Of a DNA stretch of 64,000 nt, positions 1 through 8,575 are shown piece by piece (positions within the stretch are counted from its first letter, which is position 1; each line of letters starts with the position of its first letter). The stretch lies in assembly GCF_025583945.1 (NCBI RefSeq), contig NZ_JAOEGU010000004.1, forward strand, positions 109,960 through 173,959, in the 5' to 3' direction. Source of the stretch: Methylobacter psychrophilus (GTDB lineage Bacteria > Pseudomonadota > Gammaproteobacteria > Methylococcales > Methylomonadaceae). The notes beneath the pieces were generated by a model. The model was not told the origin of the DNA and made no database searches. It saw only the letters and a list, made by a program, of their open reading frames with translations. The position numbers and the translations under genes are program-made.

Positions 1-111
1 AGAAAAGATGCTTTAACAGAACATGGTAGCTTTAGAAAGCATTTTGAAAAAATTTGCACTGACTGTGATGAATCAATTGAGATATTAGCAAGTGCGTTTA
101 AAGAAATATGA
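1..111 (+). CDS. C-terminal end of an unidentified protein (partial)
   Basis: An open frame runs from the first base of the window to a TGA at 109-111 and encodes the last 36 residues of a protein. The tail is mixed charged, with two cysteines in the short motif CTDCD and an ending SAFKEI. There is too little sequence to assign a family. It is convergent with the minus-strand gene that ends at 304. The frame could be chance, since no start is visible. Confidence 0.45.
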   Translation, partial: RKDALTEHGSFRKHFEKICTDCDESIEILASAFKEI

Positions 112-303
112 AGACTATAGGTCGACAGTTGACAAAAGTACTTCCCAAGAGTTGTCGTTGATCTAGCGTAAATAATTACATAAAGTCGCACCCTCCCAGG
201 CCACATAGCCAATCGGAATGATCCTCTCGGATGGCCTTTACGCGAGTTTCAATATCGACATGAATTTGAGCGAGGGTGTTCATCTTAGATTTCCTACCAC
301 AGG

Positions 304-1131
304 TTACTGTAAAGCGTTATCCAGTCTGGACTCAAACATCCTTCGATTTATGATTGGAGGAAATGCTTTAACAAAATTAGGATCCTCCATCAAAAGATGC
401 TGTGACCCGACAAAATTGTCGAAATAGCTTTGACCATGCCTTCTATAAGAACTATCGGTCAAGGTTGCTTTTTCTTCAGTAACTAAACCACCCAGTTTAG
501 TGTAGTTAACATCTCGTAGATCAAGATATTTGTTCCAAATTTTATCATGCGAGAAGTCGATTAAATCCTGAATAGCGTAAATATCAAATTTCTTTAAAAT
601 CTTTGAACCGTATAGTCTCATCTCAATATGGACACACTGTCTACCTGAGGCTACTTTAGATTCTCTATCGCTGTAGAGCACTAAAATATCGCTATGCTTA
701 AACCGTTGTCCGAAGTAATGTGTATTTTCATGTTGATTGTAATAGAAACGGTTACGACTTCTTCTTTCGAATACAATCCGTTCAATTAACAGCTCACTTA
801 ATTTAGCTACCTGATTTTGACTACCGAGAATGTCCATGGCGAATTCGACATAGTTAATAACGTACTCGTGAGTAAGAGCATTCTTGAGTCGTCCAAAATA
901 GGCGGAGCGAGGTTGATGAACATCAATCATTTGTCCTATGTCGTCGTAATGGAGCAGAGCTCGTGGAATGATTATTTGCTGATCTTTATTTACACATATC
1001 TTATCAAGATTAATCGTTTTATTACCGCTAGAAACATATAATTTAACGCGATCGTAGTAAAATTTAACTTGAAAGCCCTTAGCTTCAAGGCAACTTAGAA
1101 AGATGTTTAAACTGAGTTTATTTGTAGGCAT
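304..1131 (-). CDS. hypothetical protein, possibly replication-initiator-like
   Basis: This is a 275-residue soluble, basic protein with no signal peptide or membrane segment. I do not recognise a firm family. The middle section (about residues 137-185) has a glycine/aromatic strand YFGQRF, then a strand with LYSDRESK, then CVHIEMRLYG. This order of strands recalls replication-initiation proteins of filamentous phages and some plasmids, but that is an inference from pattern only. It lies in the accessory region upstream of a helicase gene on the same strand. It starts at an ATG 81 bases from a pair of inverted AAAAACAC motifs. Confidence 0.6.
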   Translation of the reverse strand: MPTNKLSLNIFLSCLEAKGFQVKFYYDRVKLYVSSGNKTINLDKICVNKDQQIIIPRALLHYDDIGQMIDVHQPRSAYFGRLKNALTHEYVINYVEFAMDILGSQNQVAKLSELLIERIVFERRSRNRFYYNQHENTHYFGQRFKHSDILVLYSDRESKVASGRQCVHIEMRLYGSKILKKFDIYAIQDLIDFSHDKIWNKYLDLRDVNYTKLGGLVTEEKATLTDSSYRRHGQSYFDNFVGSQHLLMEDPNFVKAFPPIINRRMFESRLDNALQ

Positions 1132-1211
1132 AGTTAGTCATGTCCGATTGTAAGTTATTGTTTATGATATATATTGCTCAAATTATTATTAACATTCCCA
1201 CACTACTATTC

Positions 1212-1235
1212 AAAAACACCGTGTTTTTACGGGTA
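1212..1235. repeat. inverted repeat AAAAACACcGTGTTTTT, left copy
   Basis: The 17 bases at 1212-1228 form a perfect odd-centred palindrome, and CGGGTA follows it. A near copy lies in inverted orientation at 14365-14388. Both lie in otherwise empty DNA. The rest of the 1132-1544 gap holds another AAAAACAC at about 1244 and no convincing gene; a 63-codon minus-strand frame at 1252-1443 has no support. The copies could be recombination ends or protein-binding sites. Confidence 0.5.
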
Positions 1236-1544
1236 TTTTGACTAAAAACACTTAAATTACCCCTATAAATACACATGTAAAACACGCATTCACACTTAAG
1301 ACCGAGACTAAGGATGTTTCCATTAAAATCAGGAAGCTAGAAGATATTACCGGACCATTATTCATCTCTAATGCCTTATGGGGTTTATAAATAGTTGTAA
1401 GAGAGTTATAACTACGCGCAGTCATATTTGCGGAACATTCCACAAGCCTTTATGAGAGTTGGTTTAAAGGCCATTCAAATTCCGCATTTATGACCACGCG
1501 TACTATAACCAGTATTAATCAGGCATTACTTATCACTATTAGAG

Positions 1545-3461
1545 TTAAACGAAACTTTTGAAGAGCAAACCCTGTTTATCGATGTCAATGAAGGACGAAG
1601 GCTCATCATATATCACAGGTTTTATTGAACCAGATCTAGCTTTAGAACCACATATCTTGGAGGTCACTTTTCTTGCTGGTGTAGGTGTTTGTAGAACGTA
1701 TAACGCCTTATGGTGCCTGGTAACTGCTACATAGAAAACTCTGTTTTCCTCCAAGGATTTAGCCTCTGTTGCCTGATGTCTAGGGATAATGCCTTCTACG
1801 ACGTTAAGGATGAATACGTAGTCCCACTCTTGCCCTTTTGCTGCGTGGACCGTCATTAACTGAATACCACTGTTAACGTCTTTGTCTATAGAAGGTTTAA
1901 ACCAGCCATGATTGATGTTATCTAAGGATGTACAATTACGGGCCATAATTTTAATCTCTGTCAAATCGCGCAGCCGCAGTTTGTAGTGATGTTCATCTCT
2001 ATCTTTTAAGATCGATTTACTGGCATCAATCAAACATTGCAAGGCACTTTCTACATTTTTTAATCCAGCGGCTTTTCTGACAGCTTTAGATAAGTTGTTA
2101 ATCCGGTCGTAGTTCGAGTTATATGATTTTATACTCAATAAAGCTTTAGGCTTAACCGTCAATCTCTCCTGAAGAAATCGTACCGTTTTCTTTGGTAACC
2201 ACAGATTTTCAATACAATTCCGGGCAAGTGTTTGTTGTTCACGGGTCTGCGTTTTTGAAGAGCGACCTATACGTAGTTGCTCTAGCTGAGTTAATTGAAT
2301 GAGCGCCAACAAATGGGTTTTATGCTTCTGGTGGTCAATGTTGTTAGCAGAAAGCCCGTAACGCTCGGTAACCGTGATATCACGAGCTCTTAACGCTAAG
2401 GCTGTTTGGCTCAGTTCTTTACGTGTTTTACCTAAGATAGCGATCTTATAGACCTCTACACCGCAAGCCAACAATCGTTCAATCTCTTCAGCCATATACG
2501 TGTGTTGTTGGTCCTGGTCAACGAACTCCAATAATTTAGGAATCTCGCCATCGAATTTGCTGGTGAGTAACGGCGCGTCTGGGTTGATCTCACGTCCTAG
2601 ATTGTTAATCAAAGCCAGCGCCTGACGAGGGGCACGAAAGCTCCGGGTCAGTGCAAATTTCTTGGGTGTTAGGGTTTTCTCGATGTCATGCCAATAACGA
2701 GGTAATGACTGACGCCAGCCGAAGATTGATTGCAATGGATCGCCCACCATTACAGTGCTTTTCATCCTCGGTGCGAGCAGTAATAAAAGATCTTTTTGGT
2801 TGCGGTCAATATCCTGTAGTTCGTCAACCATCAAGTGTTGATAGCCCAGTAGAGTTGATCTTGAATTTGTACGTAGTTTAAGCAGTTTGATTGCACCGAC
2901 TACCATGTCATTGAAGTCGACAGCGTTCTTTCTCAATTTATACTTGGAATAATGCCTATAACTCTTTTTGGCTAGTTTAGCCTTGTCGTTGCCTAACATA
3001 TCTTCAATCTTCCTGGACTTGATGCCAGAATATAAGTCATATTGATTAAAAGCCTGCTTCAATTCCTTAAGTTTGACACCGGTACCTTTTACACGACGCT
3101 TTAAGAACCGCTCTCTACTTTGCGGATTAAAGACTGTAGGTTTTTCATCATGTCCTAGCGATTTGTAGAACTTGTTCACTAATTTATAGGCGAAGCTATG
3201 AATCGTTGAGACGGTAATTTGATTAGCGGCAGCCGGGCCTATCAATTTAGATAAGGTATCAACAATATCTAAGGATAATGCCTTGCCGAAGGTCAATATG
3301 ACTATAGATCTTGGCTCATAACCCTGGTCGAGCATGTGCTGAACCCTTAACGCTAAGGTTGATGTTTTGGCACAACCAGGTCCAGCGTTAACCATCGCAT
3401 GCCCCTTTAGATGGTTAATGATTCGCTTCTGCTCGAGTGTTGGTTTTAGTATTAATTTCAT
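1545..3461 (-). CDS. UvrD/Rep-family superfamily 1 DNA helicase
   Basis: This is a 638-residue ATP-dependent 3'-5' DNA helicase of the UvrD/Rep type. Motifs appear in the expected order: Walker A GPGCAKT at residues 27-33, a DELQD Walker B near 213, VGDPLQSIFGWR (motif III) near 240, TVHAAKGQEWDYVF (motif V) near 540, and ENRVFYVAVTRHHKALYVL (motif VI) near 580. It is shorter than chromosomal UvrD or Rep (about 670-720 residues) and lies in the accessory island, so it is probably an element-borne helicase for element replication, repair or defence. The Walker A has Cys-Ala where Ala-Gly/Ser is common. No partner nuclease is adjacent. Confidence 0.9.
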   Translation of the reverse strand: MKLILKPTLEQKRIINHLKGHAMVNAGPGCAKTSTLALRVQHMLDQGYEPRSIVILTFGKALSLDIVDTLSKLIGPAAANQITVSTIHSFAYKLVNKFYKSLGHDEKPTVFNPQSRERFLKRRVKGTGVKLKELKQAFNQYDLYSGIKSRKIEDMLGNDKAKLAKKSYRHYSKYKLRKNAVDFNDMVVGAIKLLKLRTNSRSTLLGYQHLMVDELQDIDRNQKDLLLLLAPRMKSTVMVGDPLQSIFGWRQSLPRYWHDIEKTLTPKKFALTRSFRAPRQALALINNLGREINPDAPLLTSKFDGEIPKLLEFVDQDQQHTYMAEEIERLLACGVEVYKIAILGKTRKELSQTALALRARDITVTERYGLSANNIDHQKHKTHLLALIQLTQLEQLRIGRSSKTQTREQQTLARNCIENLWLPKKTVRFLQERLTVKPKALLSIKSYNSNYDRINNLSKAVRKAAGLKNVESALQCLIDASKSILKDRDEHHYKLRLRDLTEIKIMARNCTSLDNINHGWFKPSIDKDVNSGIQLMTVHAAKGQEWDYVFILNVVEGIIPRHQATEAKSLEENRVFYVAVTRHHKALYVLQTPTPARKVTSKICGSKARSGSIKPVIYDEPSSFIDIDKQGLLFKSFV

Positions 3462-3709
3462 AAGTAAAATTCCTCTGTCTGAATAAGTAAACTGGTGGTG
3501 GTACAGTTGTTTGTTTACAGTTTTACTTAATTCGGCTCAGAAGAGGTTTGTGGTTATTAGGTAAAGTAGCGATTGATAAAATCACGAAAGATACGCTAAC
3601 CTATAAGTAGGCTGAGGATCTTAGAATAAAACTTAGGCGAATGTTTCTTCGTTATTACAACCATAGGGAAAGCCATCCTTGGTTTAAAATTTTTTATAGC
3701 CGCTTAAGA

Positions 3710-4615
3710 TTAATTGACGTAATTCGACGACAACTCGGCAATATATTTTTCATATTCTTCTGAAATAGATGTCCGCTGCGAATTTAGCAATATATTAAGA
3801 GTCTTATCAAAATGATCTTTTGTAACTGGAGGGGTTGGACAGGAAGAAGTTTGTTCGATAAATTCCTTGACCAGCTCCATCATTACAGTTGACATTTTTT
3901 TCTTAAGTTTTGGTGAAAATTCTACGTCGCGGAATTTATCTATCAGACATGGAGCTTTTATAACACCGGTCTCAATCTGGTACTTTTTTACTTTGTCTGA
4001 AATTTCTCTGGCTGTAGGCATAGCATCTTTTTTATCAATATATTCCCCAATCGCCGAATTCCATACTTTCTTCATATCATCTTTATTATCCAATTTATGC
4101 ATTGGCCTTAGCACACTTTCGGGAACGCTTCCCATCCGAAGCTGAGGGCAGACGACGATATGTACCTCTCCTGCATTTTTCATTTTATGGGCATAGGCAT
4201 AGTTAATGACACCATTAAATTCATTCATGATGCATGCTTTGAAATCTGGATATCCATTTTCATACTCAGGGCGTCCTAATGCTTTATAACCATTTCTTGC
4301 CCAGAGTTCGTAGCACAGTCTCATAACTGAACATGTTTGGTTCTTTATTGCTTCTACGCATTTACGGGCCTCATCTTCATCCATTTCTTTGGTTTCATAT
4401 TGTGATATGAGACGTAAGTTACTACGATAATCATCGCGTTCGCGATTTGTCATTCCTTTGTAAATTACGGGATCAAAAGATGGAATCTTGCGCAACTTCT
4501 TTAACTCAACTTTTTCTGCCAATTGACGCTGAGCTTTCTTTTCCTGGCTGCGCAGAGTTTTTCTCTCAAGAGCTTCTTTTTCTGCGTTAGCTTCTTCAAG
4601 CGTGCGAATTGCCAT
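3710..4615 (-). CDS. hypothetical accessory-element protein with partition/KorB-like helical segment
   Basis: This is a 301-residue charged protein. Residues 1-45 are Lys/Glu/Gln rich and likely helical. Residues 95-180 follow a pattern seen in plasmid or integrative-element DNA-binding proteins: a short helix with LYELWARNGYKALG, an aromatic segment ending in NYAYAHKMKNAGEV, then a segment with SVLRPMHKL and a Lys/Trp helix. That resembles the ParB/KorB-like central region, but I cannot assign it firmly. It is on the same strand as the helicase, with a 248-base gap that shows nothing. Upstream lies a 13-base inverted repeat that may be its operator. Confidence 0.6.
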   Translation of the reverse strand: MAIRTLEEANAEKEALERKTLRSQEKKAQRQLAEKVELKKLRKIPSFDPVIYKGMTNRERDDYRSNLRLISQYETKEMDEDEARKCVEAIKNQTCSVMRLCYELWARNGYKALGRPEYENGYPDFKACIMNEFNGVINYAYAHKMKNAGEVHIVVCPQLRMGSVPESVLRPMHKLDNKDDMKKVWNSAIGEYIDKKDAMPTAREISDKVKKYQIETGVIKAPCLIDKFRDVEFSPKLKKKMSTVMMELVKEFIEQTSSCPTPPVTKDHFDKTLNILLNSQRTSISEEYEKYIAELSSNYVN

Positions 4616-4684
4616 GATTTAAATCCTCAAATTGTTAGTTAATTTTTAAATCTTTATCTGATACTAATAAAGACCGCTACAATC

Positions 4685-4721
4685 TTTTCGATATGAATTA
4701 CTTTGTTGTTCATATCGAAAA
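4685..4721. promoter_or_regulatory. 13-base perfect inverted repeat upstream of the 3710-4615 gene
   Basis: The arms TTTTCGATATGAA (4685-4697) and TTCATATCGAAAA (4709-4721) are perfectly complementary around an 11-base loop. The repeat lies 70 bases upstream of a minus-strand start in the 454-base divergent gap between two accessory genes (4616-5069). A dimeric regulator site is more likely than a terminator, because no gene ends here. The rest of the gap is AT-rich with no gene. Confidence 0.5.
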
Positions 4722-5069
4722 CGACAGTAATAGTTATACCAATCAAACGATCGACTGAAAATCTATACCAGCAGTCACTTATTGTTTCTATTGACTTGTG
4801 GTCTTAGTTATAGTGATAATTTAAAAAATGATTGGGCTTAGCACTGAAAACTAGACAGAAAAGCACTTCGATGACTATGATGAGGTTTTAAGGAAGAATT
4901 AATATAGTGACAGAGATGACACGCAGTAATGCAAACTAATTTAAACTATTAGTATGGACTCAAAAATACCGACACCGACAAAATGATATGCACTATTCGA
5001 TTTTGAAAGTTCTTCTGATTTTTTAAGGTAAAGGAATATTTAAATTTTTTTTGGAGAGATTCAATTCTA

Positions 5070-5888
5070 ATGACATCAATAATATCTGCAAATAAAGCAC
5101 CAACCTGGCTGCCTGACTGGAAGGACGCAAATGCTTATCTTTCACTAAACAAAAACACCTCAAGAGAGCAGTGGGCGTGGGAGTTCATACGAAGAAATTC
5201 CAAGTATCAATTTTTGTATAAACAAGGCCGTCGGCATTATAGATCTTGGTATCAAAAAAATGAAAACGACAAAAGATTTTATAAGTATTTCAAATGCAAG
5301 CCAACGGCGATCAAAAATATAAGCTATTCAGAATACAAGTTTCATTGTGATGCACTAAAAATAACACCTAAAATAACAAGTAAAAGAAGAAAGATTCTGG
5401 ACGAATTTCCAGTCCTTACGTTTTCTATTCAACTCAAGCCTAGCAATGTTGAGCCACCTCAGTTCAACACTGATTATAACTATCCTCACATATACATTGC
5501 TGCCGACTTTGAAGAAGAATTTTTTTATAATACCCAGAATGATGACGAAGTATTTATAGTTTTTTCATCGGCACTGCCAATAGCAGATCAAATTAAAAAA
5601 GCCACTGAACAGCTAATGAAAAATCAGAAGGAATACAAAGTGAGCGGGAACGATGTTGGTGCGCGCTGTAAGTTTACTTATGATTCGCTTAAGAACTACC
5701 TACGTTTTCTTGATGGGGAGCTAGCTGGAGCTACGCCAACGGAACTTGCCGAGGTAATATTTCCTGGGCAAGGAATAACTGCTGGTGATAATGGTGCACT
5801 GGATAAAGTAAGTAAAGGATTAAAAAGAGCTAAAGAATATAGAGATGGTGATTATCTAAAAATTCTTGGGACTGTCTTGATGAATTAA
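5070..5888 (+). CDS. DUF6499/DUF2285-type putative regulator of an integrative element
   Basis: This is a 272-residue protein. Its N-terminus (residues 13-45) carries LPDWKDANAYLSL followed by QWAWEFIRRN, the pattern of the DUF6499 'transcriptional regulator-like' domain found in proteobacterial integrative elements. The C-terminal half has a strand-rich segment and then a helical section (about residues 205-270), which is typical of the accompanying DUF2285 region. ATG 5070 is preceded by GGAGAG. Low GC and island neighbours suggest horizontal transfer. Function is unknown; DNA binding is a family-based inference. Confidence 0.65.
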   Translation: MTSIISANKAPTWLPDWKDANAYLSLNKNTSREQWAWEFIRRNSKYQFLYKQGRRHYRSWYQKNENDKRFYKYFKCKPTAIKNISYSEYKFHCDALKITPKITSKRRKILDEFPVLTFSIQLKPSNVEPPQFNTDYNYPHIYIAADFEEEFFYNTQNDDEVFIVFSSALPIADQIKKATEQLMKNQKEYKVSGNDVGARCKFTYDSLKNYLRFLDGELAGATPTELAEVIFPGQGITAGDNGALDKVSKGLKRAKEYRDGDYLKILGTVLMN

Positions 5889-5891
5889 AAC

Positions 5892-5911
5892 CAATTGACA
5901 ATTGTCAATTG
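5892..5911. promoter_or_regulatory. 20-base perfect palindrome
   Basis: CAATTGACAATTGTCAATTG reads identically on both strands. It starts three bases after the stop of the DUF6499 gene and lies about 80 bases before the YkgJ gene. There is no loop and no T-run, so it looks more like a dimeric protein-binding site than a terminator. Confidence 0.5.
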
Positions 5912-5992
5912 CCATATCAGTAAAAGGTATAACCATTAGATACAGCATGATTGGTCAGAATACCGCTCACCATTTAAGACGCTTTTCTTTTT

Positions 5993-6520
5993 ATGCAACA
6001 AACTCAAAACAAAGAAATTTCAGATAACAAAATGAACACTCTCGCTCAAATTCATACCGATATTGATACTCGCGTAAAAGCCATCCGAGACGATCATTCT
6101 GATTGGCTATGCGGCTTGGGTTGCGACGGTTGTTGCCACCGACTTTCCGAAATACCATTACTCACCAAGGCGGAATGGGATTTACTAAAAGAAGGGCTGT
6201 CGGCTCTGCCTTTGGAGCAACTTCGGGAAATTGGTCAGAACATTGCTGCATTGAACGAGCAGACATCGCGTCCTATTATCTGCCCGATGCTGGATCGGTC
6301 GGCAGGAGCCTGTCGGGTTTATGCTCACCGCCCGGTAGCTTGTCGTACCTACGGATTCTACGTCCAGCGTGACAAAGGGCTTTACTGCAAGGACATCGAA
6401 ACACGCGTAGCAGATGGCGACTGGGCTGAAGTAGTGTGGGGCAATCAAGATGCTATCGACCACCGTCTTAGCGGCCTGGGCGATACCCGTGAATTGACCG
6501 AGTGGTTTACGCACTGGTAG
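5993..6520 (+). CDS. YkgJ-family cysteine cluster protein
   Basis: This 175-residue protein belongs to the YkgJ (zinc- or iron-chelating) family. Eight family cysteines are arranged as CGLGCDGCC near residues 40-48, CPMLD near 101, and CRVYAHRPVACRTYGF near 111-126. The conserved RP.AC and YGF elements are intact. The biochemical role of the family is not settled; metal binding is expected. ATG 5993 has no good ribosome site, and ATG 6032 is an alternative start. It sits on the plus strand next to a decayed DUF924 gene, and both resemble ordinary chromosomal genes carried into the island. Confidence 0.85.
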   Translation: MQQTQNKEISDNKMNTLAQIHTDIDTRVKAIRDDHSDWLCGLGCDGCCHRLSEIPLLTKAEWDLLKEGLSALPLEQLREIGQNIAALNEQTSRPIICPMLDRSAGACRVYAHRPVACRTYGFYVQRDKGLYCKDIETRVADGDWAEVVWGNQDAIDHRLSGLGDTRELTEWFTHW

Positions 6521-6593
6521 AGTGGTATTTAATTTATGACAGACGATAAATAAGGGGGGGGGGTAACAACATGAGTTCAGTGCCGCTAAGCTA

Positions 6594-6815
6594 ATGCCGG
6601 ATGACGTTCTCGCTTTTTGGTTCGAAGAGATCACCCCAAACAGTGGCGGGTAACATCAGACGACCTGGATCGGCACATTAAGTAACGTTTCGGAGCCCAA
6701 GACTATGCAGCCAAACGCTGTGAGCTTTATAGTTGGTGTGAGCCAGCCAAAAGCCGATTTGCCGAAATCATTGTTCTCGACCAATTTTCACGTAATATCT
6801 ATCGTAACCATCAAA
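6594..6815 (+). pseudogene. DUF924-family protein, decayed N-terminal part
   Basis: From ATG 6594 one frame gives MPDDVLAFWFEEITP, the N-terminal signature of DUF924 proteins. A one-base shift near 6643 moves homology to another frame, which reads QWRVTSDDLDRHIK, a stop codon, RFGAQDYAAKRCELYSWC, and then FAEIIVLDQFSRNIYRN, the family's LDQF.RN.YR motif. The C-terminal two thirds of the usual protein of about 180 residues is missing. One frameshift, one stop and a truncation make this a clear pseudogene. A run of ten G lies just upstream at 6554-6563. Confidence 0.85.
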
Positions 6816-7146
6816 ATTAAAATCAGTAGATTCGTCGTTTTGAAAAACAATCTCAATACCGGCCATTCAAAGTTGTAATTTTTTTAAGGAGATCACGGGC
6901 GGCCCTCGACCCACTCCAGTCATTCGGATATGGATTTAAGCTTACCGATACCGGTCATTGGTAAAGTAAAACTATCAAACCAAATTGGCCAGTCAAATAT
7001 GAGCTAATGCAGAAAATTAGTATAATGCGTTTACAGACTTTTTTAAGACGGTTTTATCGTGGGAAGTGGCGATGCCACGAACCATAAGCTTCAAGAACAC
7101 CCTCCTAGCTTGGAGCGGAATACTGAATCAATCCGCTAATCCAAGA
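6816..7146. other. gene-free stretch between the DUF924 remnant and the cassette array
   Basis: No open frame with family resemblance is seen here on either strand. The stretch includes a short frame ending FKLTDTGHW near 6930-6966 that may be another gene remnant, and a TATAAT-like hexamer near 7021. It separates decayed chromosomal-type genes from the last attC-like site. Confidence 0.3.
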
Positions 7147-7235
7147 AATCAAAGTAAAGCTAACCGGGCGCGGCACGGGAAGCTGAAAAATAAAATCGTA
7201 GTATAAACGCGCTCCGGTTGAGCGCAAAGTTAGTC
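7147..7235 (-). repeat. attC-like site D (end of cassette array, degenerate)
   Basis: Read on the minus strand, the site begins with R'' GACTAAC (revcomp of 7229-7235), then the arm GCGCTCAACCGGAGCGCG, a loop, and the arm CGCGCCCGGTTAGC. The final R' box, expected as GTTRRRY, is replaced by TTTGATT at 7147-7153. Arms and spacing match site C (7662-7751) closely, so this is an attC that has lost its terminal R'. It would be the distal end of the array. Confidence 0.75.
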
Positions 7236-7250
7236 CCCACGCCACATAGC

Positions 7251-7619
7251 TCAATGCCACCGGTTACTTTCCTTTGGGATGTAGCCTTTTTTCACCCAGA
7301 AAACGCCGAAGCCTGCGACACAAACGACCTCGATTACCTTCTCGGCTATCAGGATCAGTGGTTGCACATGCTCTGCTACCACATGAATGACAAAGACAAC
7401 GCTAACCGCGAGTGCGCACTGAAACCAAGGCAACTTCGGCGCAGCTAGCTTTAAACCGACAAGCACGATGAGAAGAAGCACTTGAAATAGATATTTGTAT
7501 AACGAAACGCCGCCAGCAGCAGCGAGCGAATAAATAGAACCCCCTGCTGCAGTAGCCAGGACAGCAAGTGTCGTTAGCAGGATTACGACTGGATAAAACG
7601 GTGGTTCTTGATTATTCAT
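7251..7619 (-). CDS. integron-cassette membrane protein (hypothetical)
   Basis: From ATG 7619 the frame encodes 122 residues, MNNQEPPFYP onward, with about four hydrophobic segments (residues 9-28, 36-56, 64-84 and 92-110). It is therefore a small polytopic inner-membrane protein of unknown role. A longer frame starts at 7709 but would begin inside attC site C, so 7619 is preferred. The gene lies between attC sites C and D and reads toward D, as expected for a cassette gene in this array's polarity. Confidence 0.65.
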   Translation of the reverse strand: MNNQEPPFYPVVILLTTLAVLATAAGGSIYSLAAAGGVSLYKYLFQVLLLIVLVGLKLAAPKLPWFQCALAVSVVFVIHVVAEHVQPLILIAEKVIEVVCVAGFGVFWVKKGYIPKESNRWH

Positions 7620-7661
7620 GGTGAAAAAAGTATCGGTTAAAGTGCTGTTGGTTAGTTTGGT

Positions 7662-7751
7662 GCTTAACGTAAAGCTAACCGGGCGCGGCCTGGAAAGCTG
7701 AATAAACAAAACCGCATTATAACCGCGATCCGGTTGAGCGCCATGTTAGAT
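7662..7751 (-). repeat. attC-like site C
   Basis: On the minus strand the site has R'' ATCTAAC (7745-7751), arm GCGCTCAACCGGATCGCGG, a spacer, arm CCGCGCCCGGTTAGC, and R' GTTAAGC (7662-7668). The arms pair around unpaired bases in the manner of integron attC sites, and the length is 90 bp. The stop codon of the preceding cassette gene (TAA, 7746-7748) falls inside R''. Confidence 0.85.
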
Positions 7752-8484
7752 TTGACGAACATACGAGACAATGACACCGGCGAAGTGATGGTTGCTTTCA
7801 AGTACATTAACTTCCGGGTTGTTTTCGTCAGGATATGAGACTTCCAGACCTTTACTAATCGTTTCGATATTTATTCTGCAGTTGACGTCAGAGGGATCCC
7901 AACTTCCGTTTGCCAACTATTATATTTCGTTCGCAAGCTAGACAAGTCGGCTTTAATTTGATCATCAGTGATTGACTTCGGAAACGAGTGCATAGCCGCG
8001 AAGCAGGTATATTGAAGTTGTTAGCCCCCGTTCGGCACACAAGCTTAAAATACTCGGAATTTCGCCTTAAGTCTTGTAATACGAGCGTTCGGCTGGGATC
8101 GAACCCCTTTAACTCGATCACACAGATCGGCGTACCAACAAGGCCGTCAGTGTTGTTGTATAGCGTAATATCAGCCTTTCCATTGCGACTTGTGTTGTGC
8201 TGTTTTCTAAGGACTTGCCTATGTCCAAGGAAGTTGTTCGCCACTTCTCGGCCAAAAAGAGGAACGCAATCACTAGCAATTAGTCGGGTCTTTCTTTCTA
8301 GGTAGATTTTGTAGGGATGACCTATGTATTGATTAAGATCGGCCAGCTTTTTTGCCACATTGACAGTGAGAAGGTATTCGGCTCCGATTTTTTGCGACTC
8401 ATCTTCGAGAAAAAGAAAGGTGTCATTGCATGAGCTTCTTATTCCTTCCAGGATTTTTTCTTCAATCTGTTCAATCAGTGGCAT
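7746..8484 (-). pseudogene. cassette gene with two frame disruptions, PD-(D/E)XK-nuclease-like
   Basis: The uninterrupted frame from ATG 8484 runs 198 residues to 7888, but coding sense moves to other frames. Near 8009-8013 it shifts to one reading YTCFAAMHSFPKSITDDQ and KYNSWQT. Near 7905-7915 it shifts again to one reading SWDPSDVNCRINIETISK and ending SNHHFAGVIVSYVRQI at a TAA within attC site C. The original protein was probably about 245 residues. Residues 102-126 hold ADI...VIELK, the layout of a PD-(D/E)XK nuclease (D105, E124, K126); this fold is an inference. The ATG is only 5 bases from the upstream attC. Confidence 0.7.
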
Positions 8485-8488
8485 AAAA

Positions 8489-8555
8489 ACCTAACGTAAA
8501 GCTGAATAAACAAAACCGTATTATAACCGCGCTCGGGTTGAGCGCAATGTTGGGC
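8489..8555 (-). repeat. attC-like site B (one arm deleted)
   Basis: The minus strand shows R'' GCCCAAC (8549-8555), arm GCGCTCAACCCGAGCGCGG, the same spacer as site C, then AGCTTTAC and R' GTTAGGT (8489-8495). Compared with site C, 23 bases including the CCGGGCGCGG arm are missing. In site C that stretch is bounded by two AAAGCT direct repeats, which explains the loss. At 67 bp, the site should fold poorly as an attC hairpin. Confidence 0.75.
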
Positions 8556-8575
8556 TGATTTAGCCTTACGGTTAC

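Noticed and set aside
1252..1443. 63-codon minus-strand frame
   Set aside because: No ribosome site, no family resemblance, and it lies in a repeat-bearing gap.
6185..6634. 149-codon antisense frame over the YkgJ gene
   Set aside because: It mirrors codon structure of the well-supported YkgJ gene and has no family match.
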